DNA of 64,000 nucleotides from the NCBI GenBank assembly GCA_963763855.1, contig CAVXPU010000005.1, positions 1,860,001 to 1,924,000 of the forward strand, written 5' to 3'. Origin of the DNA: JAIBCC01 sp963763855. GTDB taxonomy: Bacteria > Acidobacteriota > Blastocatellia > Pyrinomonadales > Pyrinomonadaceae. The notes under the pieces were generated by a model, which did no database searches, was not told where the DNA came from, and was given only the letters and a program-made list of their open reading frames with translations. The position numbers were made by a program, and so were the translations under genes. Positions 50,651 to 59,739 of this stretch are shown here, one piece after another (the stretch's first letter is position 1; each line of letters opens with the position of its first letter).

Positions 50651-51817
50651 ATGAACTTTAAATTTACAACTTCAGGCGAGTCGCACGGAAAAGCCTTAGT
50701 TTCAATAGTCGAAGGAATGCCAGCGGGTGTAACTATTGATTTAGCAGCACTTAATCATGAGCTATGGCGACGCCAACAAGGCTATGGACGCGGCGGACGG
50801 ATGAAAATTGAAACGGATACTGCTGAAATTTTAACCGGCGTACGACATGGAAAAACGCTCGGTTCGCCCATCGCTTTGATGATTGAAAATCGTGATTTTG
50901 TTCATTGGACGGAAATTATGTCTGTTGAAGAAATTGAAGAATTGCCAAAAAATCCAAGAATCGTCAAACGCCCTCGCCCCGGACATGCGGATTTGGTGGG
51001 CGGACAAAAATTTCAAACGCGTGATCTGCGTGATGTTTTGGAGCGTGCTTCGGCTCGCGAAACGGCTTCGAGAGTTGCTTGCGGAGCGATTGCCAAGCAG
51101 CTTCTGGCGAATTTTGGAATTGAGGTTCGTTCACACGTTATCCAGCTTGGCAGTATCCCGGCAGAGCCAATTTCGGCGAATTGGGATGAAATCTCCCAGA
51201 TTAAGGTCGATTCCTTGCTAAATTGCGTTGACGATACTGCCGAAAAAGCAATGGTTGAATTGATCGACAACGCAAAAGAAGAAGGCGATACGGTTGGCGG
51301 AATTTTTGAGGTCGTTGTCAAGAATTTACCCGTCGGTTTGGGCTCACACACTTCTTGGTGGGAAAAATTGGACGGGCGTTTGGCTCAAGCCGTGATGTCA
51401 ATTCAAGCTGTAAAAGCGGTCGAATTGGGTGAAGGCGTGGCAAACGCCAGTCGGCTTGGATCAAAGGTTCATGACGAAATTACATACGAAGATGGCAATT
51501 TTGGCAGGACATCAAATCGAGCCGGAGGACTGGAAGGCGGAATCACAAATGGCGAAGAATTGCGGGTTCGGGGCTATCTCAAACCAATCGCGACGTTGAA
51601 AAAAATGCTCCGTTCGGTGGATATTGATTCCAAACAGGAAGAACTTGCTACATTTGAACGCTCTGACGTTACCGCGGTGCCGGCTGCTGGAGTGATTGGC
51701 GAGGCGATGGTTGCGATTACGATGGCAAATTCAATGCGTGAAAAATTCGGCGGCGACAGTTTGGAAGAAATGAAGCGAAATTTCGATAGTTATCTTGCTC
51801 AAATAAAAGAGTTTTAA
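50651..51817 (+). CDS. aroC: Chorismate synthase
   Basis: A 388-residue FMN-dependent enzyme converting EPSP to chorismate, the branch point to aromatic amino acids, folate and quinones. Key blocks: FTTSGESHGKALVSIVEGMP, RRQQGYGRGGRMKIETD, the RPGHADLVGGQKF stretch, RASARETASRVACGAIA, and SNRAGGLEGGITNGEELR, with the TAVPAAGVIGEAM region near the end. Length and start are typical. Confidence 0.97.
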   Translation: MNFKFTTSGESHGKALVSIVEGMPAGVTIDLAALNHELWRRQQGYGRGGRMKIETDTAEILTGVRHGKTLGSPIALMIENRDFVHWTEIMSVEEIEELPKNPRIVKRPRPGHADLVGGQKFQTRDLRDVLERASARETASRVACGAIAKQLLANFGIEVRSHVIQLGSIPAEPISANWDEISQIKVDSLLNCVDDTAEKAMVELIDNAKEEGDTVGGIFEVVVKNLPVGLGSHTSWWEKLDGRLAQAVMSIQAVKAVELGEGVANASRLGSKVHDEITYEDGNFGRTSNRAGGLEGGITNGEELRVRGYLKPIATLKKMLRSVDIDSKQEELATFERSDVTAVPAAGVIGEAMVAITMANSMREKFGGDSLEEMKRNFDSYLAQIKEF

Positions 51818-51927
51818 TCAATCAGGCAAACTTTGTTTTCCGGCTAAATCCAAGTATTATTGCAAATAAATCAATCTCGAAACGTTCTGATGCAGAATCA
51901 AATATTTTGTTTGGTAAAAGTTATTAA

Positions 51928-53550
51928 ATGAGAGAATGTCCGAAATGTGAAACCTGTTATCCTGACGCGGTAGAAACGTGTCCGCAGGATCAAACTTCGA
52001 CCAAATATGCCTTGCCCGGAGGTTTGAAATTGGCAGGGCGTTATTATTTGGAAAAACGGCTTGGACGCGGAGCAATGGGGCAAGTTTATCTTGCACGAGA
52101 TGAAAATATTGGGAAACAAGTTGCGGTTAAAACTGTCCGTCAAGATCTTTTGAATTCCGATGATTTACAGGAAGGCGAAGCGATTGCCAGATTTGAAAGG
52201 GAAGCGAGAGCGGCGGCTTCAATTAGGCATCCGCATTGCGTTGACGTGACCGATTTTGGCAAAAATGAAGAAGGCGTTTTCTATTTGGTGATGGAATATG
52301 TTGACGGCGAAACGCTCCACAGACTTCTCAGACGCGAAGGAACTTTAACTGTAAAACGTGCCGTAAACCTGCTCAAACAAATTGCCGAAGGCGTTGAAGC
52401 TGCACACGAAGCCGGAATTTTGCATCGTGATTTGAAGCCGGCGAATATTTTCATCATGAAAAAACGCTCGAGCGGCGGGGATGGATTTATCAAAGTCGGG
52501 GACTTCGGATTGGCAAAAATCGTCAGTCAAACCGTTACAGATATTAGTTCAAATGCGACTCCCTCTTCCCGTGGAATCATCGGAACTCCCGAATTTATGG
52601 CTCCCGAACAGATGCAGCCCGAACTTGGAATTGACGTGAGAGCAGATATTTACGCGATCGGAACTATTGCTTATTTAATGCTCGGCGGTCGCACTCCATT
52701 TATTGGCGACATGATGCAATTGGTGATGCAGAAGATCATGCAAACACCACCCTTGCTTTCTACGCTCCGCACCGACATTCCCAAGAATGTTGAAAAAGCT
52801 ATCATGCGTTCGCTTGAAAAAGATCCGGATGAACGTCCGCCGACGGTTGGCGATTGGATTCTCGAATTAGAAAAAGCCAGTAATAATCTGGACGATGTTT
52901 CGGTCGGCGGACATTCCAGATTAATTATCATGGCTCCGGCGGGTGCGGAAGTTTATGTCAATGACGAACGGAAAGGCAGCGTTGGAAGTTCAGGCAAATT
53001 GATCTTGAATTCGATTCCGGCGGGACAACATATTCTACGAGTTTCTAAACTAGGCGAGAAAGATGACGAACGAGTTATCGAAGTTCGCGAAGGAACAAGT
53101 GAACAGGTTATTCAGGCACAATTGAAACCGATTGCCAGCGGAAGCCAGCCATCTCCTTCGCACGAAGGCAGCAGTAGTGCCGGACAATCAAGCGTAATGC
53201 CGGGAATCGTCGCGTGTATGAGATGTAGTGCAAAATTTGCAGAGGGAGTGAAATTTTGCGGCAAATGTGGAAATTCAACTTTTACAATGATTAGTCCGGC
53301 GGAAAATGTCGGTGGATTTAATTGTCCGCGATGTTCGCAAAGTCTTCCGGCTTTTTCAAAATTTTGCGGTAAATGCGGTTTTAATATGACTTCCGCTCAA
53401 ACTTTTAAAACAAATCCGGATCCAATAATTCCACAGCAAATAAAAAGTAATATTCCGCAAAGCGTTGAGCGAGTATGCCGGAAATGTGGAAATTCATACC
53501 CCCCGAATGTTAGATTCTGCGGTAAATGCGGTAATAATCTTGCGATTTAG
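51928..53550 (+). CDS. Serine/threonine protein kinase with PEGA and four zinc ribbons
   Basis: A 540-residue soluble kinase. Residues 1-25 form a zinc ribbon-like start (RECPKCETCYPDAVETCPQD). The kinase domain (about 35-310) has LGRGAMGQVYLA, the VAVK lysine, HRDLKPANIF, VGDFGLAK and APEQM. A PEGA domain follows (about 330-400, IMAPAGAEVYVNDERKGSVG), then three C-terminal zinc ribbons (CMRCSAKFAEGVKFCGKCG, CPRCSQSLPAFSKFCGKCG, CRKCGNSYPPNVRFCGKCG). No membrane helix is seen. It opens a signalling block with two zinc-ribbon membrane proteins and an FHA kinase. Confidence 0.92.
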   Translation: MRECPKCETCYPDAVETCPQDQTSTKYALPGGLKLAGRYYLEKRLGRGAMGQVYLARDENIGKQVAVKTVRQDLLNSDDLQEGEAIARFEREARAAASIRHPHCVDVTDFGKNEEGVFYLVMEYVDGETLHRLLRREGTLTVKRAVNLLKQIAEGVEAAHEAGILHRDLKPANIFIMKKRSSGGDGFIKVGDFGLAKIVSQTVTDISSNATPSSRGIIGTPEFMAPEQMQPELGIDVRADIYAIGTIAYLMLGGRTPFIGDMMQLVMQKIMQTPPLLSTLRTDIPKNVEKAIMRSLEKDPDERPPTVGDWILELEKASNNLDDVSVGGHSRLIIMAPAGAEVYVNDERKGSVGSSGKLILNSIPAGQHILRVSKLGEKDDERVIEVREGTSEQVIQAQLKPIASGSQPSPSHEGSSSAGQSSVMPGIVACMRCSAKFAEGVKFCGKCGNSTFTMISPAENVGGFNCPRCSQSLPAFSKFCGKCGFNMTSAQTFKTNPDPIIPQQIKSNIPQSVERVCRKCGNSYPPNVRFCGKCGNNLAI

Positions 53551-53608
53551 ACAGCAAAATAGCGTATAATACATAGCTGTGTAAATTTAAACTTTTGAGG
53601 GAATATAA

Positions 53609-54556
53609 GTGAAAATTTGTCCAACCTGTAAGCAAACTTATTCAGATGAAAGTCTGAATTTTTGTCTTTCCGATGGTTCTGTCTTAAATCAGCTGCAAAA
53701 TGACCCAAACAGCGAGCCGACTGTTTTTTTTGGTCAATCGCCAACAACAAATGCAAATGCTACTCCGCCGCCAACGGCAATTAATCAGATTGTTCCGCAA
53801 TTCAATCAGGGAATTTCGCCAAATTTTCAGCAAAGACCTCAGAAAAAATCAAAAGCATGGGTTTGGGTACTCGCAATTTGTGGTGTTTTGGTGGTTTTGG
53901 GTGGAATTGGCTTTCTAGGTCTAATTGCTTTGGTTGCATCAAATACGCCTAGTAGCAATGTCTCGGTTAAAAATAGCAACAGTAAAAGCCCAACTCCGGA
54001 TGATAGCGATCCGGAAAATGTGCAAAGCGAAGATTTTTCAAAATGGCGAACCGATTCAAATGAATACGGTACTTCTGAATACTCAAATGGCGAATTTATA
54101 TTGACTTCGAAAAAAGTCGGTTTTTTTTACGTTCTGATCAGTTCGGATGAAGACATGAAAACGTCCGACGCTTCTACTAAAATTACGGTTAGAAATGTGA
54201 ATGGCACATTAACAAAAACTGGCTATGGACTGCTAGTTCACAGCGAAAAAGATTCACCTTTGGAAAAGGATTACGGCTTTTTACTTGATTCTGCCAAGCA
54301 GTCTTTCCGCATTGTTCAGCATACTTCGAGAAAAGAAACCATTTTGAAAGATTGGACGCGATTGCCGGCAATCAGAAGCGGCACGCAAACCAATGAGATT
54401 GAAGTAAAAGATCAGGGCGGGAAAATGTCAATGTATGTCAACGGACAGTTCGCTGCTACGGTTTCTGATAGCGTAAATAACCAAAATGGCATTTTCGGAA
54501 TTTATGCGGGAGATTCTATCCCGATTGCATTTTCTGATCTCGTAATAAGCAAGTAA
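53609..54556 (+). CDS. Zinc-ribbon membrane protein with a concanavalin-like/DUF1080-type domain
   Basis: A 315-residue protein with an N-terminal short zinc ribbon (KICPTCKQTYSDESLNFCLS), a proline/Asn linker, one membrane helix (VWVLAICGVLVVLGGIGFL and onward) and a C-terminal extracytoplasmic beta-sandwich with YGLLVHSEKDSPLEKDYG and EVKDQGGKMSMYVNGQFAA, NGIFGIYAGD, resembling laminin G/DUF1080-like folds. It thus spans from a cytosolic ribbon to an outside sensor-like domain. The GTG start follows GAGGGAATATAA. It shares the ribbon with the gene after it. Confidence 0.75.
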   Translation: MKICPTCKQTYSDESLNFCLSDGSVLNQLQNDPNSEPTVFFGQSPTTNANATPPPTAINQIVPQFNQGISPNFQQRPQKKSKAWVWVLAICGVLVVLGGIGFLGLIALVASNTPSSNVSVKNSNSKSPTPDDSDPENVQSEDFSKWRTDSNEYGTSEYSNGEFILTSKKVGFFYVLISSDEDMKTSDASTKITVRNVNGTLTKTGYGLLVHSEKDSPLEKDYGFLLDSAKQSFRIVQHTSRKETILKDWTRLPAIRSGTQTNEIEVKDQGGKMSMYVNGQFAATVSDSVNNQNGIFGIYAGDSIPIAFSDLVISK

Positions 54557-54568
54557 AACTCTTTAAAT

Positions 54569-55051
54569 ATGAAGATTTGTCCAATTTGCCAGCAAAAATA
54601 TACTGACGAAAATTTGAATTTTTGCCTCAACGACGGCGGAATATTAACTTTTTCAAATGATAATCCGAGTCCTACTGTGATTATGGACAGTCCGCGTAGA
54701 ACGAGTCCGAATTGGACTGATTATCAGGCTCCAACTTATCAAAATCAGCAAATGACGCAGCATCAAACGAGTGGAATGCAAGGCGTCAACCAAAATTTTG
54801 TTCACGGACAAAACCAGACGCTACCGACCGTTTCTTTGATTTTCGGGATTATTGGATTTTTAACAATTTGCTGTTGGGGCGGATTACCATTTGGAATCGT
54901 TGCTCTGATAACAGGCTATTTAGGCTACACAAATGCAAATTCCAACCCCGTAAGTTATGGAGGAAAAGGACTTGCAATTGGCGGCATGATTCTCGGATCA
55001 ATAAATCTTTTAATAATGTTCTTGCTTGTTATAATTTCCATTTTTTCATAG
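54569..55051 (+). CDS. Zinc-ribbon DUF4190 membrane protein
   Basis: A 160-residue protein that begins with nearly the same ribbon as its neighbour (KICPICQQKYTDENLNFCLN), then a Gln-rich linker and two membrane helices of the DUF4190 type (SLIFGIIGFLTICCWGGLPF and AIGGMILGSINLLIMFLLVI) around LGYTNANSNP. It is 12 bases behind the DUF1080-like gene and 15 before the FHA kinase, implying one transcript. Confidence 0.75.
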   Translation: MKICPICQQKYTDENLNFCLNDGGILTFSNDNPSPTVIMDSPRRTSPNWTDYQAPTYQNQQMTQHQTSGMQGVNQNFVHGQNQTLPTVSLIFGIIGFLTICCWGGLPFGIVALITGYLGYTNANSNPVSYGGKGLAIGGMILGSINLLIMFLLVIISIFS

Positions 55052-55066
55052 AATATTTTTTAACTA

Positions 55067-56365
55067 ATGAGAGTTTCTTTACGAGTGATTGCAGGTCCAC
55101 ACAGAGGACGACTCTTCACTTTTGATCAACATGACACTTTTTTAATTGGACGCTCTGAATCCGCACACTTTTGTCTGCCCGAAGACAGGTATTTTTCACG
55201 ACATCATTGCATTTTAGAAATTGCTCCTCCGCAATGTTTTTTACGTGATTTGGGCTCGACCAACGGTACATTTGTAAATGGTCAACGCATGGAAAGCGTG
55301 TATCTCAAAAGTGGTGACAAAATACAAGGCGGCGAAACTATTATAGAAGTTGAAGTTTCATCCGATAATTCAACCGAATTCATAACCAATCAAGATCGCA
55401 GTATTCCGTCTCTCGTGACGGTGCAATGCATAAATTGCGGGGCGTTATCAGACGCCGAAGCCTCTCGTCCGGATGCGAAACTTTCTTTTTTATGCGAAGA
55501 TTGCCGCGAAAAACTCAAACAAAATCCGCAACCGATTCCAAATTACCAAATGATCCGCATTCTCGGGCAGGGCGGTATGGGAAGTGTGATGCTCGCTCGC
55601 TCGATAAAAGATGGACGAGCCGTTGCGATTAAAACGCTTTTGCCCGAAGTTGCAGTTAGCGACCAGTCGATGAAAAGATTCATGCGGGAAATTGAAGTCG
55701 CAGCCAGTTTGCAGCATCCGCATATCGTTAGTTATATCGAACACGGCACTCATAATGGCATTATTTATCTTGTTTCCGAATATGTAGGCGGGATGGATGC
55801 TTCGAAACTTTCAAAGCATCGCGGCGGAAAATTGCATCATCTGGAAGTCGTAAAAATTGTGGAGCAAACGCTTGCGGCACTTGATTTCGCTCATAAACTC
55901 GGCTTTGTTCATCGCGATATTAAAGAACAAAATATCTTGGTTGACGGAAATTATCCCAATTACAATTCAAAATTAACGGATTTTGGACTCGCGAAAAGCT
56001 TTAAGCAGACCGGAATGAGTGGTGTAACCATGGTTGGTGATGTTGCCGGAACGATTGCATATATGCCGCCGGAACAAATTCGCGATTTCAAGGAAGTTCA
56101 GCCGCCATCCGATATTTACGCGATGGGAATGACAGCTTACACGTTGCTGACGGGCAGACACGCTCTCGATATTTCTCCAAAAGCAGGCATCGCGGAAACG
56201 GTAAAAGCGATTTTTGAGAAGCCAATTGTTCCGCTTTTCATTCATAGCACTGAGATTCCCCCTGAATTAAACAGCGTTATTGAAAAATCTCTTGCAAAGG
56301 AACCTGCCGACCGTTGGAAAACAGCCGGCGAGATGCGTGAAGCTTTGCTTAAATCGGTCAGTTAA
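55067..56365 (+). CDS. FHA-domain serine/threonine protein kinase
   Basis: A 432-residue soluble kinase with an N-terminal FHA domain (about 5-95: IGRSESAHFCLPEDRYFSRHH and LRDLGSTNGTFVNGQRM), a CxxC zinc-ribbon region (INCGALSDAEASRPD ... LCEDCREKL) and a kinase domain (about 160-430) with LGQGGMGSVMLA, VAIK, HRDIKEQNIL, LTDFGLAK and YMPPEQI. FHA domains bind phosphothreonine, so it may act after the PEGA kinase encoded upstream. It overlaps the convergent amidase gene by eight bases. Confidence 0.92.
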   Translation: MRVSLRVIAGPHRGRLFTFDQHDTFLIGRSESAHFCLPEDRYFSRHHCILEIAPPQCFLRDLGSTNGTFVNGQRMESVYLKSGDKIQGGETIIEVEVSSDNSTEFITNQDRSIPSLVTVQCINCGALSDAEASRPDAKLSFLCEDCREKLKQNPQPIPNYQMIRILGQGGMGSVMLARSIKDGRAVAIKTLLPEVAVSDQSMKRFMREIEVAASLQHPHIVSYIEHGTHNGIIYLVSEYVGGMDASKLSKHRGGKLHHLEVVKIVEQTLAALDFAHKLGFVHRDIKEQNILVDGNYPNYNSKLTDFGLAKSFKQTGMSGVTMVGDVAGTIAYMPPEQIRDFKEVQPPSDIYAMGMTAYTLLTGRHALDISPKAGIAETVKAIFEKPIVPLFIHSTEIPPELNSVIEKSLAKEPADRWKTAGEMREALLKSVS

Positions 56366-57245
56366 TTTTCTTTATTAATTTTTCCAAATTTTTTCCAAAT
56401 TTTTCCAATTCAAAACGTTGCGGATCGTCGTGTGCATCTTTGATTCCGGCATCTATTGCTGAATGATAAGCGAGAATCAGCCAAGTTCCGCGTCTCACGC
56501 TCGCACAAACATATAGCAACGCCAACCGCTGATATTGCTGGTCGGTAAAGCCGGGATCGGGAGCAATCTCGTCATTTCCGGCAAACCAGTCTGGATTGCT
56601 CCGACGCGGTTGAACGAGTTCGATATGAAGCTGCAATCCTTTTCCGTCAGCTTTTAAGAAATCTCTCGCGAATTTTGTTCCCCAGCCTTTTTTTACAGGT
56701 TCCGAAAAAGATGTTGTTGTAATTGATTCACCTAGTCTATTTACGAAAATATGCCCGACGGGATTCTTAAGCCACATCTCTAAATTATTGTATTTCCATG
56801 ACTTATTGTTAATATCAGTAGGGATTTCAGCTTTCTCGTAATTTGGCGTTGAGGTATCGTGAATGATGAAATAGAGTGCTGGAATCATCTCGCCGTTTGG
56901 CAATTTTGCCAGTGATAATGGTTCATCCAGACTTCCGCCCAGCTTATTTTCGTTGAACTTATTTGCTAAAAGGTATTTTCGAAGCTTTTCTTTTTTGAAC
57001 TTAACTTTGCTACCAATCAGCTTTTCGATTGGATTTGGTAAGCGTTTCAATTCCTTGTCCAAAATTCCGCGTGGTTTATTGGGACGCAACAAACATCGGG
57101 CTTGTTCAAGTGGTGTTCCAACAAACTGCATGGTCTTTTCGTCAAATTTGCACGGAATATTTTGAGCTGACATATCAATTGAAATGAAGAGAATAAAAAG
57201 AATAACGAAAAATCTTAAATCTTTAATCCTAAATCTTGAATTCAT
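56358..57245 (-). CDS. Secreted N-acetylmuramoyl-L-alanine amidase-like protein
   Basis: A 295-residue exported protein (signal peptide FFVILFILFISIDMSAQ). The second half follows the Amidase_2/PGRP pattern: YFIIHDTST for the first metal His, GHIFVNRLGE, LQLHIELVQPRRS and FTDQQYQRLALLYVCA, ending with YHSAIDAGIKDAHDDPQRFE. The two ending histidines match the remaining metal and catalytic positions. The divergence is large, so this is a pattern-level call. It starts inside the 3' end of the SIS gene (ATGA overlap), linking it to amino-sugar metabolism. Confidence 0.65.
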   Translation of the reverse strand: MNSRFRIKDLRFFVILFILFISIDMSAQNIPCKFDEKTMQFVGTPLEQARCLLRPNKPRGILDKELKRLPNPIEKLIGSKVKFKKEKLRKYLLANKFNENKLGGSLDEPLSLAKLPNGEMIPALYFIIHDTSTPNYEKAEIPTDINNKSWKYNNLEMWLKNPVGHIFVNRLGESITTTSFSEPVKKGWGTKFARDFLKADGKGLQLHIELVQPRRSNPDWFAGNDEIAPDPGFTDQQYQRLALLYVCASVRRGTWLILAYHSAIDAGIKDAHDDPQRFELEKFGKNLEKLIKKIN

Positions 57246-58270
57246 ATGGTTTTCGTTACTTTCGAGAGTGAACGCGGTGCGTCAGCGTCAATTCCTTTTG
57301 CCTCTGAAAGCAAAGCGGCGAACAATTGAGCAGGGATAATAAAAGGAATCGGCGACAGGATTTCTTCAATCTCTTTCGGCATTCGCAACGCACGAGAACT
57401 CAAATTTGCGATTTCATCATCATTTGTGATAGAAAGCGAATCTGCGTTAAGTTCCTGCAAACGCTTGAGTAAATCGATCGAGCTTTGCTTTGTAACACCA
57501 TTTGGAGCGAGCATAATAACCGGAAATCGTCTTTCGATAATTGCCAACGGACCGTGAAAAAAATCGGCTGATGAAAATCTTTCCGCGACTACATAGCAAG
57601 TTTCCATCAATTTCAACGCCAATTCATAAGAATTTCCGTAATTCATGCCGCGACCAACAACTACGCAATTCTCCATAAAAACATATCGCTCAACTAACTC
57701 CTCAACCTTCGAACGGAGCTGCAAAACTTGTGCGGCATAATTTGGAATTTTTTCAAATTCTATCTTATTGTCAGAAAATATTGCGGCTAAATGATAGAAA
57801 TGAAGCATTTGTCCGGTATAAGTTTTGGTTGCGGCAACGGATTTTTCTCGTCCTGCGTGGATTAATAAAATTTCGTCCGCGATTTTCGCCATGGTCGAAT
57901 CAGCTTCATTTGTAATTCCGATTGTAAAGGCTCCGGATTTTTTTGCGTGTTCCAAAACGGTGTTAATATCTGTTCCCTCGCCAGATTGCGAAACTCCTAT
58001 AACTAAAGCGTTTGAGAGGTTTAGCTTGGCATTATAGAGCGTAAAAACCGACGGTGCCGAAAGCGAAACGGGTATTCCACACATTACTTCGAGCAAATAT
58101 CTGCCAAATTGACAAGCATTATCCGAACTTCCGCGAGCAACCAAAACTATCAAATCGATGTTTCGTTCACGTATAAATTTCCGCAATTTTGCAACTTTTG
58201 ATTTCTCCGCATTGATCGTTCTTTCCAAAACGACGGGTTGTTCGGTAATTTCTTCGAGCATTAATGACAT
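57242..58270 (-). CDS. SIS-domain glucosamine-6-phosphate isomerase/deaminase-like protein
   Basis: A 342-residue protein with two SIS domains and no glutaminase domain, like the isomerase half of GlmS or NagB-II. The first domain has VLVARGSSDNACQFGRYL and VIGVSQSGEGTD, then ESVAATKTY-like KSVAATKTYTGQM, and the second has CVVVGRGMNYGNSYELALKL and DFFHGPLAIIE. It would convert amino-sugar phosphates from cell-wall recycling or external glucosamine. The amidase-like gene is coupled to its 3' end, which supports peptidoglycan turnover. Confidence 0.85.
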   Translation of the reverse strand: MSLMLEEITEQPVVLERTINAEKSKVAKLRKFIRERNIDLIVLVARGSSDNACQFGRYLLEVMCGIPVSLSAPSVFTLYNAKLNLSNALVIGVSQSGEGTDINTVLEHAKKSGAFTIGITNEADSTMAKIADEILLIHAGREKSVAATKTYTGQMLHFYHLAAIFSDNKIEFEKIPNYAAQVLQLRSKVEELVERYVFMENCVVVGRGMNYGNSYELALKLMETCYVVAERFSSADFFHGPLAIIERRFPVIMLAPNGVTKQSSIDLLKRLQELNADSLSITNDDEIANLSSRALRMPKEIEEILSPIPFIIPAQLFAALLSEAKGIDADAPRSLSKVTKTI

Positions 58271-58337
58271 ATAAATATTTTGTATCGATTCGGCGAAATA
58301 TAGAAGAATTAATTATATGAAATAATAGTTTTTTTGT

Positions 58338-59241
58338 CTAAAGATCTACATGATCCAGCTTTTCGATCTCTGATTTTTCTTCTCTGATTTCAATAAGAAT
58401 CGCATTGATAGCACCGCCGATAAGTATAACCAAGGCAGTTAGATACAGCCAAAGCATCAAAACAATCATCGCACCAAGCGAGCCGTAAGTGCGGGCGTAA
58501 GTATCAAAATATTGCAGGTAAAGCCTGAAACTAAATGACAATATCAACCACAAAATAATACCTACATTTGCACCCGAAGTTGTCCAATTCCAGCGAAATT
58601 TTCCATGATTTGGCAATAAATTGAAAATTACCGCAAAAAGAATTTTGACTACTAGAAAAGCGATAATCAATTTGAGAAGGATCAATACATAATCAGATGG
58701 AATTACAATAGAAAAATACTCAAAGGAAATTGTAATAAGGTGACCGCCGTAGAAAATAATTGCGAGAGCGATAAAAAACAGACTTCCTATCGCGACAGTC
58801 AAAGCCAGCGAAAGACCTTTTGTCGTCCAATAATAGCGGGTTTCTCTAAGTGAATAGACATAATTTAGAGCCGACCTGCAGAGAATCAATTGCAGCCGAA
58901 GCCGACCATATTGCTATCAAAAAACCAAAGGTCAACTTTCCGGTAGAAGAATTTTGGGCAACTTCCACAATCGTGTTTTTAACCAATTCGAAAGCGGTTT
59001 TTGGCATTATTCCGCGTAAATATTCAAACAATTCTTTCTGATATTCTTCCGTGCTGTCCAAAATCAGTCCAAAAAGTGACATTAAAAATAACAAAAGCGG
59101 AAAGATGGCAAACGAAAAATAAAACGCGACCTGAGCAGCACGACTGAAAATATCATCGTGAAAAGCTTTTTGATAAAGCCTTACGATAAATTTAATTGGT
59201 CTGTATGTAAGTAGGAAATTCCAATCAATTATCATCTTCAC
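58338..59241 (-). pseudogene. YihY/BrkB-family membrane protein, frameshifted
   Basis: The first part (from 59241) reads RAAQVAFYFSFAIFPLLLFL ... TFGFLIAIWSASAAIDSLQ. The second part continues in another frame as SALNYVYSLRETRYYWTTKG with four more membrane helices (TVAIGSLFFIALAIIFYGG, LGAMIVLMLWLYLTALVILI). Together they match the full YihY length of about 300 residues and its ALNxxY..xETR block. One surplus G in the CAGG run at 58875-58876 accounts for the break. Function is unknown despite the former RNase BN name. It may be intact in the organism if the extra base is an error. Confidence 0.85.
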
Positions 59242-59291
59242 ATATCATTTTGCCACAAACTTTTTAAATCGTGAAAAATAAACCTGTTTTG

Positions 59292-59332
59292 TGATTTAAA
59301 TCATTTTTTATGTGTTCCAATCAACATACTAT
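59292..59332 (+). promoter_or_regulatory. FNR/DNR-type box with class II promoter geometry
   Basis: TGATTTAAATCA (59292-59303) is a perfect palindrome of the TGAT-N4-ATCA type bound by CRP/FNR-family regulators. A TACTAT -10-like box at 59327-59332 would place transcription start near 59339, putting the palindrome centre at about -41.5, the classical activator position. It precedes the cupin and NO-reductase genes, the expected target of an NO-sensing DNR/NnrR-type regulator. Confidence 0.6.
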
Positions 59333-59339
59333 CCACTCC

Positions 59340-59666
59340 ATGAACCACATTAAGCTACTTGCCCAAATAGATTTTAAGGACAAGCAAAAGTTGGAAAAAA
59401 CCAAAGAAATCAACGTCTTGCTTAACGAAAAGCAAAAAGTAATGGAAATAAAACTCTTCAATGGTGAAATTTTGGCAAAACATAAAGCAAACTCGCCAAT
59501 TTCGGTTCTGTGTTTAAACGGAAATGGAACTTTCAAAGCAGGCGAAAACTTAGAGGAAGAGCAAAAGCTGACGCAGGGAACACTAATTTATTTAGAGAAA
59601 GATATTCCACACGAAATTATCGGTGAACTTGATTTAAGTATTTTAGTTACCAAGTTTTCCGCATAA
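59340..59666 (+). CDS. Small cupin-like protein next to NO reductase
   Basis: A 108-residue soluble protein with cupin-type strands (FNGEILAKHKANSPISVLCL, GNGTFKAGENLEEEQKLTQG, TLIYLEKDIPHEIIGELDLS). A metal site may involve the His in KHKAN and PHEI. Similar small cupins often neighbour nitric oxide reductase or denitrification genes. Start: ATG at 59340 fits a leaderless transcript from the predicted promoter; the ATG at 59310 would lie upstream of that start. It is 73 bases before the reductase gene. Confidence 0.65.
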   Translation: MNHIKLLAQIDFKDKQKLEKTKEINVLLNEKQKVMEIKLFNGEILAKHKANSPISVLCLNGNGTFKAGENLEEEQKLTQGTLIYLEKDIPHEIIGELDLSILVTKFSA

Positions 59667-59739
59667 ATCAAAAGTCAGCCAATGCAGAAGCCCAAACGAG
59701 AGTAGGGGCGAAAACGTTTTAGAAAATCGAGGAAAATAT

